Assembly (NCBI GenBank): GCA_016196035.1
Contig: JACPYM010000033.1
Span: forward strand, 92,027-156,026
DNA: 64,000 bases
Source: Acidobacteriota bacterium
Lineage (GTDB): Bacteria > Acidobacteriota > Blastocatellia > RBC074
Direction of reading: 5' to 3'
This document shows, piece by piece, positions 8,610 through 17,109 of this stretch (the stretch's first letter is position 1; the number at the start of each line of letters is the position of its first letter). A model generated the notes under the pieces. That model saw only the letters and a list, made by a program, of their open reading frames with translations. It was not told the DNA's origin and made no database searches. The position numbers and the translations under genes are program-made.

Positions 8610-10190
8610 ATGAAAATCTTGATTAGCGACAATCTAGCAAAGGTCGGCGTCGAATTGCTGCAACAACGCGGCAAGTTCGAGGTGGACTTCAAACCCGGTC
8701 TCAAACCCGAAGAACTCAAAGCCGCCATCGGCGATTATGACGGCCTGATCGTGCGCAGCGAATCGAAAGTCACCGCCGACATCATCGCCGCCGCCGACAA
8801 GCTCAAGGTCATCGGACGCGCCGGTTCGGGCGTAGACAACATTGACACGCCCGCCGCCACGGCGCGTGGCATCGTCGTGATGAATGCGGCGGCAGGCAAC
8901 AGCGTCACGACCGCCGAACAAACCATCGCGCTGTTGCTGTCGCTGGCCCGCAAAACGCCGCAAGCGCACGCCAAGCTGAAAAATGGCGTTTGGGACAAGA
9001 AGAGTTTCATGGGCACCGAACTGCAAGGCAAAACCCTCGGCGTCATCGGCCTGGGCAACATCGGCAAAATCGTGGCTTCGCGTGCGCAAGGCCTGGCGAT
9101 GAAAGTCATTGCTTACGATCCCTTCATCACCAAAGAAGCCGCCGCCAAAGCGGGCATCGAAGTCGGCTCGCTTCACGATGTATTCACGCGCGCGGATTTC
9201 GTCACCGTACACACGCCGCTCACCGACGAGACACGCGGCATCGTGGGCACGGCGGCGTTTGAAAAGATGAAGAAGGGCGTGCGCATCATCAATTGCGCGC
9301 GTGGCGGGCTGGTGGACGAGACGGCGCTTTACAACGCGATCAAGTCGGGCAAAGTCGCGGGCGCGGCGCTCGACGTTTTCGTCAAAGAACCCGTGCCGAC
9401 CGATCACCCCTTGCTCACGCTGGATGAAGTCATCGTCACTCCGCATCTGGGCGCTTCCACCAACGAAGCCCAGGACTCGGTGGCTGTCATCATCGCCGAA
9501 CAAGTGGCGAATTACCTGGAAACCGGCGCGATTGCGGGCGCGGTCAACGTCTCTGCCGTCAGCGCCGAGGCCTTGAAAGTCGTTGGCCCCTACCTGACGC
9601 TGGGCGAAAAGCTCGGCGGCTTCCAAGCGCAATACTTCGACAAACCGGTGAGCGAGGTTCAAATCAATTATAGCGGCGAAGTCGCTGACCTGGATGTCAA
9701 ACCGATCACCCAAGCGATCCTGACGGGCTTGCTCGCGCCCTTCAGCGCCCGCGTCAATCAGGTCAACGCCTCGGTCATCGCCGAAGAGCGCGGCTTGCGT
9801 GTGACCGAAGCCAAAGCGCGCGCGCCGCAGGATTACGCCGCCCTGATCGAAGTCATCGTCAAAGGCGAAGACGCCCAGGCCAGCGTGGCCGGTACGCTCT
9901 TTGGACGCGACGATCTGCGCATCGTCGCGATTGACGATTACCGCGTCGAAGCCCTGCCCAAAGGCAATCTGCTGCTGATTCGCAACGACGACAAACCCGG
10001 CGTTGTCGGGCGCGTCGGCACCTTCCTGGGCGAACATTTCATCAACATCGCGCAGTTGAATTTGAGCCGCAATCGTGCAGGCGGCACGGCGATGTCGGTG
10101 TATCAAGTGGACGAGGCATTGCGCGGTTCGACGTTGCAAGAGTTGGCGCAAGTGCCGTTGGTGTTGTCAGTGAAGCAGATCAATCTTTAG
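8610..10190 (+). CDS. serA: D-3-phosphoglycerate dehydrogenase
   Basis: 526 aa, the usual length of the long bacterial form. It oxidises 3-phosphoglycerate to 3-phosphohydroxypyruvate with NAD, the first step of serine synthesis. The N-terminal substrate-binding part has [13 protein letters not shown]. The NAD-binding domain has [14 protein letters not shown] and [11 protein letters not shown]; the catalytic His lies in [12 protein letters not shown]. An intervening domain (about 320-450) and a C-terminal ACT domain ([20 protein letters not shown]) suggest allosteric control by serine. ATG 8610 matches the family N-terminus ([13 protein letters not shown]); upstream in-frame codons are spacer. 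Serine is a substrate of the tryptophan synthase encoded downstream. Confidence 0.97.
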   Translation: MKILISDNLAKVGVELLQQRGKFEVDFKPGLKPEELKAAIGDYDGLIVRSESKVTADIIAAADKLKVIGRAGSGVDNIDTPAATARGIVVMNAAAGNSVTTAEQTIALLLSLARKTPQAHAKLKNGVWDKKSFMGTELQGKTLGVIGLGNIGKIVASRAQGLAMKVIAYDPFITKEAAAKAGIEVGSLHDVFTRADFVTVHTPLTDETRGIVGTAAFEKMKKGVRIINCARGGLVDETALYNAIKSGKVAGAALDVFVKEPVPTDHPLLTLDEVIVTPHLGASTNEAQDSVAVIIAEQVANYLETGAIAGAVNVSAVSAEALKVVGPYLTLGEKLGGFQAQYFDKPVSEVQINYSGEVADLDVKPITQAILTGLLAPFSARVNQVNASVIAEERGLRVTEAKARAPQDYAALIEVIVKGEDAQASVAGTLFGRDDLRIVAIDDYRVEALPKGNLLLIRNDDKPGVVGRVGTFLGEHFINIAQLNLSRNRAGGTAMSVYQVDEALRGSTLQELAQVPLVLSVKQINL

Positions 10191-10193
10191 TGA

Positions 10194-10279
10194 AAAAGAT
10201 GCTAGATGCTGGATGCTAGCGACAATGACGCGCAGCCTCCAGCCCCCAGCATCTAGCATCCAGCATCTAGCATCTTTTC
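10194..10279. repeat. Inverted repeat built of heptamers, family D
   Basis: The left arm is gatgctagatgctggatgct and the right arm is its complement repeated in 7-base units (ccagcat, ctagcat). The element fills the gap between serA and hisF. It leaves an open frame into hisF, which can mislead start prediction. A second copy lies before trpA at 22203-22298. Confidence 0.85.
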
Positions 10280-10281
10280 TT

Positions 10282-11055
10282 ATGCTGGCAAAACGTATCA
10301 TCCCCTGTCTCGACGTTGACCGTGGCCGCGTGGTCAAAGGCATTAGCTTCGTCAACTTGATTGACGCGGGCGATCCCGTCGAACAGGGCGCACGCTATGA
10401 CCGCGAAGGCGCGGACGAGTTGGTCTTTTTGGACATTACGGCTTCTTCTGACCGGCGCAATACCGTAGTTAAAATGGTGCGCCACGTCGCGGACAGCGTC
10501 TTTATCCCGTTCACCGTCGGCGGTGGCATTCGCACGGCTGAAGATGTGCACGCGATGTTGAAAGCTGGGGCCGACAAGGTTTCGGTCAACACGGCAGCGG
10601 TGAAGAATCCGCAACTGATTCGCGAAGGTGCTGAACGTTTCGGTGCGCAATGCATGGTTGTGGCGGTGGATGCCAAGCGGCGTGCACGGGCGGACGAAAG
10701 CGTGCCGTTAAGCTGGGAAGTTTACTTGCACGGCGGGCGCACAAAGACTGGCAAAGACGTGATTGAATGGGTGCAGCAGGCGGCGGAGTTGGGCGCGGGC
10801 GAGATTCTATTGACCAGCATGGATTGCGATGGGCAGCGCGATGGCTATGATCTGGAGTTGACCCGCGCGGTGGCCGAGGCGGTCAACATCCCGGTCATTG
10901 CTTCGGGCGGCGCGGGCGCGTTGCAGCATCTGTATGAAGCCTTCACCATCGGCAAAGCGAGTGCGGTGCTGGCGGCTTCGATCTTCCACTTCGGTGAGTT
11001 TACGATTGGCGCGGCCAAGGCGTATTTGCGCGAACGCGGCATTTTGTTGCGTTGA
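10282..11055 (+). CDS. hisF: Imidazole glycerol phosphate synthase, cyclase subunit
   Basis: 257 aa, standard length. With HisH it converts PRFAR and ammonia to imidazole glycerol phosphate and AICAR. Diagnostic segments are [19 protein letters not shown] (catalytic Asp11-type residue), DITAS, VGGGIRT and VAVDAKRR, then [15 protein letters not shown] and IASGGAG, which form the two phosphate sites of the (beta/alpha)8 barrel. ATG 10282 gives the canonical [12 protein letters not shown] start; the frame continues upstream only through the heptamer repeat. HisH is not in this window. hisI and hisE lie about 1.5 kb downstream, so the his genes are only loosely grouped. Confidence 0.97.
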   Translation: MLAKRIIPCLDVDRGRVVKGISFVNLIDAGDPVEQGARYDREGADELVFLDITASSDRRNTVVKMVRHVADSVFIPFTVGGGIRTAEDVHAMLKAGADKVSVNTAAVKNPQLIREGAERFGAQCMVVAVDAKRRARADESVPLSWEVYLHGGRTKTGKDVIEWVQQAAELGAGEILLTSMDCDGQRDGYDLELTRAVAEAVNIPVIASGGAGALQHLYEAFTIGKASAVLAASIFHFGEFTIGAAKAYLRERGILLR

Positions 11056-11070
11056 GTTTGGTTATGCAGC

Positions 11071-11166
11071 GGGGCGGTACCGCGGGCGTCGGCAAGCGGA
11101 GGCTCTGCCCTTGCACTATTCCGCTAGACTTGACGCACCGCTTGCTGACGCGCGCGGTACCGTCCC
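11071..11166. repeat. Palindromic element, family C
   Basis: A single copy: the left arm ggcggtaccgcgggcgtc is slightly degenerate, and the right arm from 11138 contains cttgctgacgcgcgcggtac. It occupies most of the hisF-hydrolase gap. Confidence 0.85.
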
Positions 11167-11201
11167 GGTGTTGTGCCCCCGCTTTTTGTAGGAGTTCATG
11201 A

Positions 11202-12284
11202 ATGACATATTTCTTGGTCAAAGCCGGTTGCCGAATGACGCTGCTGGGCATGCTGTGTTGCTTGTCATTGAGCACATTGACAACGGCACAACCACCAGCG
11301 CAAAAGGCCGCGAAAGCGTCCGTGCTTTCAGGCGTGCGCAGCGAGGAGATCAAATTCGACAGCGCGGGCGTAGCGTTGGCGGGCACCTTGTTGTTGCCGG
11401 AAACCGAAGCGGGCAAACGCGCGCCAGTCGTGTTGTTGCTGTCCAGTTATGGCGAGACGACGCGCGACGGGTTCAAATTCGGCAATGTCGCCCAGCCGGT
11501 TTATCGTGAACTGGCTGAGCATCTGGCGGGCCAGGGCTTTGGCGTGTTGCGCTATGACAAACGCTGCGCGGGCGCGAGCGGGTGCAAACCGAAAATGCTC
11601 TTTGATGACTTGGTGGATGACGCGCGCGAGGCCGTGACGTACTTGCGCAAGCGGCCTGAATTCGAGCCGACCAAGGTCTTCATCTTCGGTCACGGCGAAG
11701 GCGGCTTTATCGGTTCGGTGCTGGGTACCAACGATGACAAATTGGCTGGGATCATTTTGGCGGCTTCGCCGGGGCGCACTTGGAACAAATTGCTGCGCGA
11801 CCAATTTCAGCAGCAGTTAAAAGAAGCCGGGAAACCGGCGGCGGAAATCGCCGCCTTCATTGCCAAATTTGACGGCCTGGTGCGCTTGATGGGATCGGCG
11901 GGCGGCGAAGAGTTGAGCAAAGGCTTCGACCCGCAACAGCCGCAAGAGGCCGCCGTGCTCAAACTGGTCGGCCATCCGGAATTTGCCATCCCGCTTTTCA
12001 TCAACGATCCCTTGCAGGTCGCCAACGGCGTCAAAGCGCCGCTGCTGATTTTGCAAGGCGGCAAGGATTTGATGGTGAGCGTGAAAGATGCGCAGTTCTT
12101 GAATGAAGCCATGACCCGCGCCCATCACCGTGACACTACGCTGCAACTGTTCCCGGACGTTGATCACTTGCTGAAAACCAACCAAGGGTCGGCGACGAGT
12201 GCTGCCAACAGCGATGCCGCCCGCCCGCTGGATGCGGCGTTGCTCACCACGCTGACCCAATGGTTGCAAAAACGGGCGCAATGA
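11202..12284 (+). CDS. Exported alpha/beta-hydrolase-fold protein lacking the nucleophile serine
   Basis: 360 aa. It has a signal peptide (CRMTLLGMLCCLSLSTLTTA) and an alpha/beta-hydrolase core resembling the esterase/peptidase-like group with the GHSEGG elbow. Here the elbow reads GHGEGG (residues 163-168), so Gly165 replaces the catalytic serine. The candidate acid in LQGGKDLMVS and the histidine in FPDVDHLLK are still present. An AGC-to-GGC change would account for the loss. It may be an inactive or binding-only protein, or the change may be a sequencing error. The gene is flanked by family C elements on both sides and has no evident pathway link to the his/trp genes. A TAGGAG Shine-Dalgarno sequence precedes the ATG. 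Confidence 0.8.
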   Translation: MTYFLVKAGCRMTLLGMLCCLSLSTLTTAQPPAQKAAKASVLSGVRSEEIKFDSAGVALAGTLLLPETEAGKRAPVVLLLSSYGETTRDGFKFGNVAQPVYRELAEHLAGQGFGVLRYDKRCAGASGCKPKMLFDDLVDDAREAVTYLRKRPEFEPTKVFIFGHGEGGFIGSVLGTNDDKLAGIILAASPGRTWNKLLRDQFQQQLKEAGKPAAEIAAFIAKFDGLVRLMGSAGGEELSKGFDPQQPQEAAVLKLVGHPEFAIPLFINDPLQVANGVKAPLLILQGGKDLMVSVKDAQFLNEAMTRAHHRDTTLQLFPDVDHLLKTNQGSATSAANSDAARPLDAALLTTLTQWLQKRAQ

Positions 12285-12289
12285 TGTTT

Positions 12290-12430
12290 AGAGCGGTTTG
12301 CAGTTGCGGTTACGGGAGTCAGTTGACGCTGGGACAGTACCGCGCGCGTGAGCAAGCGGAGCTTTGGCAGTTCAGCTAAGGGGGCAAGCTGGGCGCGCGG
12401 TACTGTCCCGCTGCGTGGTTTTCCCGTACC
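12290..12430. repeat. Palindromic element, family C, with outer arm
   Basis: It begins with the outer arm agagcggtttgca, followed by gggacagtaccgcgcgcgtg and the complementary ggcgcgcggtactgtccc near 12391-12409. The right outer arm is not clear, so this copy looks partly decayed. Confidence 0.8.
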
Positions 12431-12447
12431 CCGTGGTGAAACCGATC

Positions 12448-12554
12448 TAGTACTCCATCAAGCTGAAAATGAGGGATGTAGGGCGGGATTTAATCCCGCC
12501 CTACATCCCGGATGCGCTCTCAGCATCCATCACTTACAGCTTGATGGAGTACTA
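12448..12554. repeat. Nested inverted repeat upstream of hisI
   Basis: The outer arms 12448-12465 and 12537-12554 (tagtactccatcaagctg and complement) enclose an inner perfect hairpin 12473-12490 / 12492-12509 (gggatgtagggcgggatt). It ends 20 bases before the hisI start and is distinct in sequence from the other families. Confidence 0.85.
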
Positions 12555-12573
12555 GGTGCAAAGGCGGCTCAAG

Positions 12574-12915
12574 ATGTACGAAGCGCAAATTCAAAAACTG
12601 AAGTTTGATGAACAGGGCTTGATCCCGGCTATTGTGCAGGACGACGGCAGCAACGAAGTGCTGATGATGGCCTGGATGAACGCCAAGAGTCTGGCGCGCA
12701 CGCTGGCGACGGGCGAGACCTGGTTTTGGAGCCGTTCGCGCCAACAGTTGTGGCATAAAGGCATGACTTCGGGACATACGCAGCGCGTCGCCAGTGTGCA
12801 TTACGATTGCGATGCCGACACTTTGCTGGTGCGCGTTGTGCCCAAAGGCCCCGCCTGTCACACCGGCGCCCGCAGTTGTTTCTATAGGAGTTTGACGGCA
12901 AAGGACAATGAGTGA
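12574..12915 (+). CDS. hisI: Phosphoribosyl-AMP cyclohydrolase
   Basis: 113 aa. It opens the adenine ring of PR-AMP in histidine synthesis (third step). Family signatures are present: [25 protein letters not shown], the metal-binding [11 protein letters not shown], and the cysteines of [11 protein letters not shown] that bind zinc. I chose ATG 12574 because [18 protein letters not shown] matches the normal N-terminus; a GTG at 12556 would add six residues. It overlaps hisE by 8 bases, indicating translational coupling. Unlike enterobacteria, the cyclohydrolase and pyrophosphatase are separate proteins here. Confidence 0.95.
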   Translation: MYEAQIQKLKFDEQGLIPAIVQDDGSNEVLMMAWMNAKSLARTLATGETWFWSRSRQQLWHKGMTSGHTQRVASVHYDCDADTLLVRVVPKGPACHTGARSCFYRSLTAKDNE

Positions 12916-13318
12916 CGAAATACTGATCGTGGAAAGCAGCATCGAGATCGAACAGGCGCAAATCGGTCTGGTCAACGTGGCCGCCATGAACCTGGGCATC
13001 TTGCTGCAAGACCTTTATCAACTGATTCTCGACCGCAAAGAACAACGGCCGGAAGGTTCGTATACGACCTATCTGTTCAACAGCGGCCTCGACAAGATTC
13101 TCAAAAAAGTCGGCGAAGAATCCGCCGAGACGATCATTGCCGCCAAGAACGGCAGCAGCGACGAGGCACGCAAGCTGCTGGCCGGTGAAATCAGCGATTT
13201 GCTCTATCACCTGTTGGTGCTGATGGTCGAACGCAACGTGAGTTTGCAAGACATCCTGACCGAGTTGAATCACCGCGCGGGCAAAGCGGCGAACCAAAAA
13301 TACAGCAAGCAAGGATGA
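12908..13318 (+). CDS. hisE: Phosphoribosyl-ATP pyrophosphatase
   Basis: 136 aa. It hydrolyses PR-ATP to PR-AMP, the step before HisI. The MazG-like core shows [32 protein letters not shown] and [15 protein letters not shown], which carry the metal-binding acidic residues. The protein has about 25 extra residues at its N-terminus compared with the shortest family members; ATG 12986 ([11 protein letters not shown]) is an alternative start without that extension. It overlaps hisI by 8 bases, so the pair forms a functional unit. Confidence 0.93.
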   Translation: MSDEILIVESSIEIEQAQIGLVNVAAMNLGILLQDLYQLILDRKEQRPEGSYTTYLFNSGLDKILKKVGEESAETIIAAKNGSSDEARKLLAGEISDLLYHLLVLMVERNVSLQDILTELNHRAGKAANQKYSKQG

Positions 13319-13328
13319 GCGCGTAACG

Positions 13329-13724
13329 ATGATCGAGCGACTTGACCATATCGCGCTGATGGCAACGGACATCGAGCGCACTGCACAGTTTTATTGCGAC
13401 TGGGCCGGGATGGAAATCATTCATGACCGCCGTGACCCGGGCCACACGCACCGCGTCATCTGGGTGCGGCGCAAAGCTGATCCGGCAGGTTTGATCATTG
13501 TCTTGATTGAAAACGAGCGCACGTATCCACACGGCCGGATGGATCATTTCGGCTTCCACATCTCGTCGCGCGCCGCAGTGGATGCGCTGGCCGAACGCGC
13601 CCGCGCCGCTGGCATTTTGGTAGATGCGCCACAATACGCCGGGCCGGTCGTCGGCTATTACTGCATGATCAAAGACCCGGACGGCAACCTGATTGAATTT
13701 TCGTGCGACCAGTTGAAGGTTTAA
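13329..13724 (+). CDS. VOC-family (glyoxalase/dioxygenase superfamily) protein
   Basis: 131 aa, one vicinal-oxygen-chelate domain made of two beta-alpha-beta-beta-beta halves. Likely metal ligands are the His of LDHIALMATD, the His of DHFGFHIS and the Glu of DPDGNLIEF, in the usual spacing. The family includes glyoxalase I, ring-cleavage dioxygenases and antibiotic-resistance proteins, so the substrate cannot be named. It starts 11 bases after hisE and may be co-transcribed with it, although no histidine-pathway role is known for such a protein. Confidence 0.85.
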   Translation: MIERLDHIALMATDIERTAQFYCDWAGMEIIHDRRDPGHTHRVIWVRRKADPAGLIIVLIENERTYPHGRMDHFGFHISSRAAVDALAERARAAGILVDAPQYAGPVVGYYCMIKDPDGNLIEFSCDQLKV

Positions 13725-13735
13725 TGCTGCCCGGC

Positions 13736-13826
13736 TGTTCGACAAGCTGCCAGCTTGTCGGCGGCTTGGCAGTAAAACCCAATGTTCGCCAGCCTAGACT
13801 TCGACAAGCTGGCAGCTTGTCGAACA
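13736..13826. repeat. Inverted repeat, family B (25-bp perfect arms)
   Basis: The arms 13736-13760 and 13802-13826 (tgttcgacaagctgccagc and on) are perfect complements, with the same inner ctgccag core as the copy at 7781-7862. The right arm ends 20 bases before the trpE start. Confidence 0.85.
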
Positions 13827-13845
13827 ATCGTTTGACCACTGCTTT

Positions 13846-15333
13846 ATGTCGCCAGCAACCTACGAAGAATTCCTGCAACTCGCCGCGCAAGGCACCGTCG
13901 TGCCGTTGGTCAAAACGGTGATGGCCGATTTGCTGACGCCGGTGTCGGCTTACTTACGCATCGAACGCCAAGCGCCGCACGCCTTCCTGCTCGAATCCAT
14001 TGAGGGCGGCGAGAAGATCGCGCGTTATTCCTTTCTAGGTTGCAGGCCGCATACCATCGTCAGAGCGCGCGGGTCTGCGGTCACAATTGAAAAGGCGGAT
14101 GGCAGCAGCGAAACGATCAACGCGCCGATGCTGGAAGTTTTGCGCGGATTGATGCAGCCGCATCGCCCGGTCAAGCTGCCCGGCTTGCCGCCGTTTTCGG
14201 CTGGCGCAGTGGGCTATTTCGGTTACGACGCGGTGCGCTGGTTCGAGCGCTTGCCCAATCAGGCCAAAGACGATTTGCAGATGGACACGGCCTGCGTGAT
14301 GTTCTTTGCCAGCCTGCTGGCCTTCGATCACGTCAAGCACCAGATTCAAATCATCGCCAACGTGTTTACCGAAGGCGAAACCGACGGCGAACGCTTGCGC
14401 GAAAAATACATCGCCGCCTGCACCGAACTGGCGCGTTTGGAAGCCTCGCTGGCCGCGCCCGCTGAATTGCCGCCCTCGGCGCGCCGGGCGGAACCCCTGC
14501 AAATCCGCTCGAACATGACCAAAGAGTATTACGTGTCATGCATCGAGCGGATCAAAGAGTACATCCGCGCGGGTGACGCCTTTCAGGTGGTGTTTGCGCA
14601 GCGCTTCGAGACCGATTTGAAATCGCATCCGTTCCAGGTCTATCGCGCGCTGCGTGTGGTCAATCCGTCGCCGTACATGTTTTATTTGAAACTGGGGCAA
14701 GACGAGACGCTGCTGGGCGCTTCGCCGGAAATGCTGGTACGCTCGGTCAATCATCAACTCGAATACCGCCCCATCGCGGGCACCAACCGGCGCGGCGCGA
14801 CGGAAGCCGAAGACCATGAACTTGAACAGCATTTGGTGCATGACGAAAAAGAACGCGCTGAACACGTGATGCTGGTGGATTTGGGCCGCAACGATTTGGG
14901 CCGCGTGGCGGAATACGGTTCGGTGCGCGTGGACGGGCTGATGTTCGTCGAACGTTTTTCGCACGTGATGCATTTGGTTTCGTCGTTGAAAGCCACGCTG
15001 CAGCCCGAGTTGGATTGCTTCGACGCGCTGGCCGCGACCTTTCCGGCGGGTACGCTCTCAGGCGCGCCGAAAGTGCGCGCGATGGAAATCATTGATGAGC
15101 TGGAACCGACGCGGCGCGGGGCCTATGCCGGGTCGGTGTTATATTTCGATTACTCCGGCAACCTGGATTCCTGCATTGTACTGCGCACGCTGTATGTGAA
15201 AGGGCAGCACGCCTATGTGCAGGCGGGCGGCGGCATCGTGGCCGATTCGGCGCCGGAAAGTGAGTTTCAAGAGACACTCAACAAATCGCGCGCCTTGGTG
15301 CGCGCGATTGAAATCGCGGAGAAAGAGCTATGA
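13846..15333 (+). CDS. trpE: Anthranilate synthase component I
   Basis: 495 aa. With TrpG it converts chorismate and glutamine to anthranilate. The N-terminal regulatory part contains AFLLESIEGG; the LLES motif is the known tryptophan feedback site, so end-product inhibition is expected. The chorismate-binding domain shows LLGASPEMLVR, IAGTNRRGATEAED, LVDLGRNDLGRV, TLSGAPKVRAMEII and YAGSVLYFDYSGNLD. ATG 13846 fits the family start. The stop overlaps the next gene by four bases (ATGA). It heads a run of trp genes; no leader peptide or attenuator is obvious upstream, where a family B palindrome lies instead. Confidence 0.97.
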   Translation: MSPATYEEFLQLAAQGTVVPLVKTVMADLLTPVSAYLRIERQAPHAFLLESIEGGEKIARYSFLGCRPHTIVRARGSAVTIEKADGSSETINAPMLEVLRGLMQPHRPVKLPGLPPFSAGAVGYFGYDAVRWFERLPNQAKDDLQMDTACVMFFASLLAFDHVKHQIQIIANVFTEGETDGERLREKYIAACTELARLEASLAAPAELPPSARRAEPLQIRSNMTKEYYVSCIERIKEYIRAGDAFQVVFAQRFETDLKSHPFQVYRALRVVNPSPYMFYLKLGQDETLLGASPEMLVRSVNHQLEYRPIAGTNRRGATEAEDHELEQHLVHDEKERAEHVMLVDLGRNDLGRVAEYGSVRVDGLMFVERFSHVMHLVSSLKATLQPELDCFDALAATFPAGTLSGAPKVRAMEIIDELEPTRRGAYAGSVLYFDYSGNLDSCIVLRTLYVKGQHAYVQAGGGIVADSAPESEFQETLNKSRALVRAIEIAEKEL

Positions 15334-16511
15334 AGAGATTGCGGATTGCGGATTGCGGATTGCGGATTGGGTTGCTGAGTTTCTGCCTGTTGTTCTGTTG
15401 CGACGTGTTGGCACAGACGATTCCGCCCGCGCGCAAGAAGAATGCGCCGAAGCCGGAAGCCGAAGCGCCGCCCGTTTCGCTGGAAGAAGCCGCCAAGCTG
15501 GATGCTGTTATTACGACTGAGTTGGGCGTGATTCGTTTCGAGTTCTTCCCGACCAAAGCGCCGAAACACGTGCAGGCCTTTATCAAAAACGCGCGCGCCG
15601 GTTTTTATGACGGCTCGGCCTTTCATCGCGCCATCAGTCGCGGCGTCGTTCAAGGCGGCGACCCGTTGCTGAAAGATGCCAAAACACCACGTGCGCGCTG
15701 GGGCACGGGCGCATTGAATCAACTGCCGGATGAGTTCAGCGAAGTCAGCCATCTGAGCGGCATCGTCTCGACCGTGCGCCTGCCCGGCAAAGCCAACAGC
15801 GGCGGCGCGCAGTTTTTCATCTGCGTTTCAGATCAAACGCAACTCAACGGCGAGTATTCCGCTTTCGGCCAAGTGACCGAAGGCATGGACGTCGCCACGA
15901 AAATCTCGCTGGGTGCGGCGGATGCCGAACAGAAGCTGACCACGCCAATCAAGATCATCAGCATCAAGATCGAACCCAAACGCGAAGAGCCGTTCAAGGA
16001 TGCCAGCGTGAACGATATGCGCCGGGAAGTTTTGCTGATGACTTCGCTCGGCCCGATCACCATTGCGCTTGATCCCGAACTCGCGCCGGAACACGTGCGC
16101 AACTTTTTGAAGCTGGTGCAGAGCGGCTGGTACGATCACACCTCGTTCCACCGCATCGTTTCGGGCTTTGTCGTGCAAGGCGGCATGGGCGCGACGCGCA
16201 ACGTCAACGGCCAGCCGCAGAGCCATTACGCCGATCAGTGGGTGCACAATCTCAAAGGCGAATTCAGCCCGGTGCGCAAACACATTCGCGGCGTGCTCTC
16301 GATGGCGCGCACGGACGATCCCAATTCGGCCAACACCTCATTCTTTCTGATGCTGGCGCCAGCGAGTCACTTGGATGGCAAATACACGATCTTCGGCAAG
16401 ATGGTGGACGGCTTCGACACGCTGGACAAGATCGAAAAAGTGTTGCGGCGCGAGGACGGGCAAACGCCGGTGGAGCGGATTGAATTGATTGAGGCGACGA
16501 TTAAACCGTAG
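15330..16511 (+). CDS. Exported double-domain cyclophilin peptidyl-prolyl isomerase
   Basis: 393 aa. The protein has two cyclophilin-type domains in tandem: residues about 55-210 (GVIRFEFFPTKAPKHV, FHRAISRGVVQGGDP, NSGGAQFFICVSD) and about 230-390 (GPITIALDPELAPEHV, FHRIVSGFVVQGG, NSANTSFFLML). Each keeps the F-H-R and Q-F-F or S-F-F segments of the active groove. The N-terminus is a hydrophobic signal peptide, so it likely acts on exported proteins. Unusually, four copies of gattgcg encode the first part of that signal peptide. The start overlaps the trpE stop by four bases, placing a folding enzyme inside the trp gene run; a metabolic link is not evident. Confidence 0.92.
   Translation: MKRLRIADCGLRIGLLSFCLLFCCDVLAQTIPPARKKNAPKPEAEAPPVSLEEAAKLDAVITTELGVIRFEFFPTKAPKHVQAFIKNARAGFYDGSAFHRAISRGVVQGGDPLLKDAKTPRARWGTGALNQLPDEFSEVSHLSGIVSTVRLPGKANSGGAQFFICVSDQTQLNGEYSAFGQVTEGMDVATKISLGAADAEQKLTTPIKIISIKIEPKREEPFKDASVNDMRREVLLMTSLGPITIALDPELAPEHVRNFLKLVQSGWYDHTSFHRIVSGFVVQGGMGATRNVNGQPQSHYADQWVHNLKGEFSPVRKHIRGVLSMARTDDPNSANTSFFLMLAPASHLDGKYTIFGKMVDGFDTLDKIEKVLRREDGQTPVERIELIEATIKP
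15337..15371 (+). repeat. Heptamer array inside the cyclophilin signal-peptide codons
   Basis: Four perfect gattgcg units (15337-15364) and a fifth variant (gattggg) begin just after the start codon of the cyclophilin gene. Seven bases times three gives a 21-base period, so the encoded residues run RLRIADCGLRIG. A related heptamer array lies at 41573-41606 in another gene. Confidence 0.9.
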
Positions 16512-16526
16512 CAGTTGAGCAAGCTG

Positions 16527-17102
16527 ATGATTCTCGTCATAGACAACTACGATTCTTTCACCTACAACCTCGTGCAACATCTGGGCGAGTTGGGCGGGCA
16601 CCTGCACGTCGCGCGCAATGACCAGATCACCATTGCCGAGATTGAACGCCTCGCGCCTGAACGCATCGTTATTTCGCCCGGCCCCTGCACGCCCAATGAA
16701 GCAGGTATCTCGCTCGCCATCTTTGAACACTTCGCGGGTAAGCTGCCTTTACTGGGCGTTTGTCTGGGCCATCAGGCGCTGGGGCAGGCGTTTGGCGGCA
16801 AGGTGATTCGCGCGCCGTACTTAATGCACGGCAAGACCAGCCAGATTTTGCACGATGGCAAGGGGCTGTTTGCAGGGCTGGACAATCCGTTCACTGCCAC
16901 GCGCTACCACTCATTGATTGTCGAACGCGAGAGCCTGCCGCCCGTGTTGGAAATAACGGCGACGACTTCGGATGGCCTGATTATGGGCTTGCGGCATCGC
17001 GAATTCGTTTGCGAGGGGGTGCAGTTTCATCCCGAATCCATCATGACTGTGGCGGGCAAACGGCTGCTGCAAAACTTTCTCAAGCTGCCGGCGCATTCCT
17101 GA
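16527..17102 (+). CDS. trpG: Anthranilate synthase component II (glutamine amidotransferase)
   Basis: 191 aa class-I glutamine amidotransferase. It releases ammonia from glutamine for TrpE. The start [20 protein letters not shown] is canonical. The catalytic triad is visible: the Cys in [10 protein letters not shown] and the His and Glu of [15 protein letters not shown] supports the TrpG/PabA group; since trpE precedes and trpD follows, it is annotated as TrpG, though it may also serve p-aminobenzoate synthesis. ATG 16527 was preferred over a TTG at 16515. The gap to trpD is 7 bases. Confidence 0.95.
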   Translation: MILVIDNYDSFTYNLVQHLGELGGHLHVARNDQITIAEIERLAPERIVISPGPCTPNEAGISLAIFEHFAGKLPLLGVCLGHQALGQAFGGKVIRAPYLMHGKTSQILHDGKGLFAGLDNPFTATRYHSLIVERESLPPVLEITATTSDGLIMGLRHREFVCEGVQFHPESIMTVAGKRLLQNFLKLPAHS

Positions 17103-17109
17103 TTCAACC

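Noticed and set aside
8634..10151. A 505-codon open frame antisense to serA
   Set aside because: serA on the plus strand has every family motif. The reverse frame is His/Arg/Asp-rich without recognisable features.
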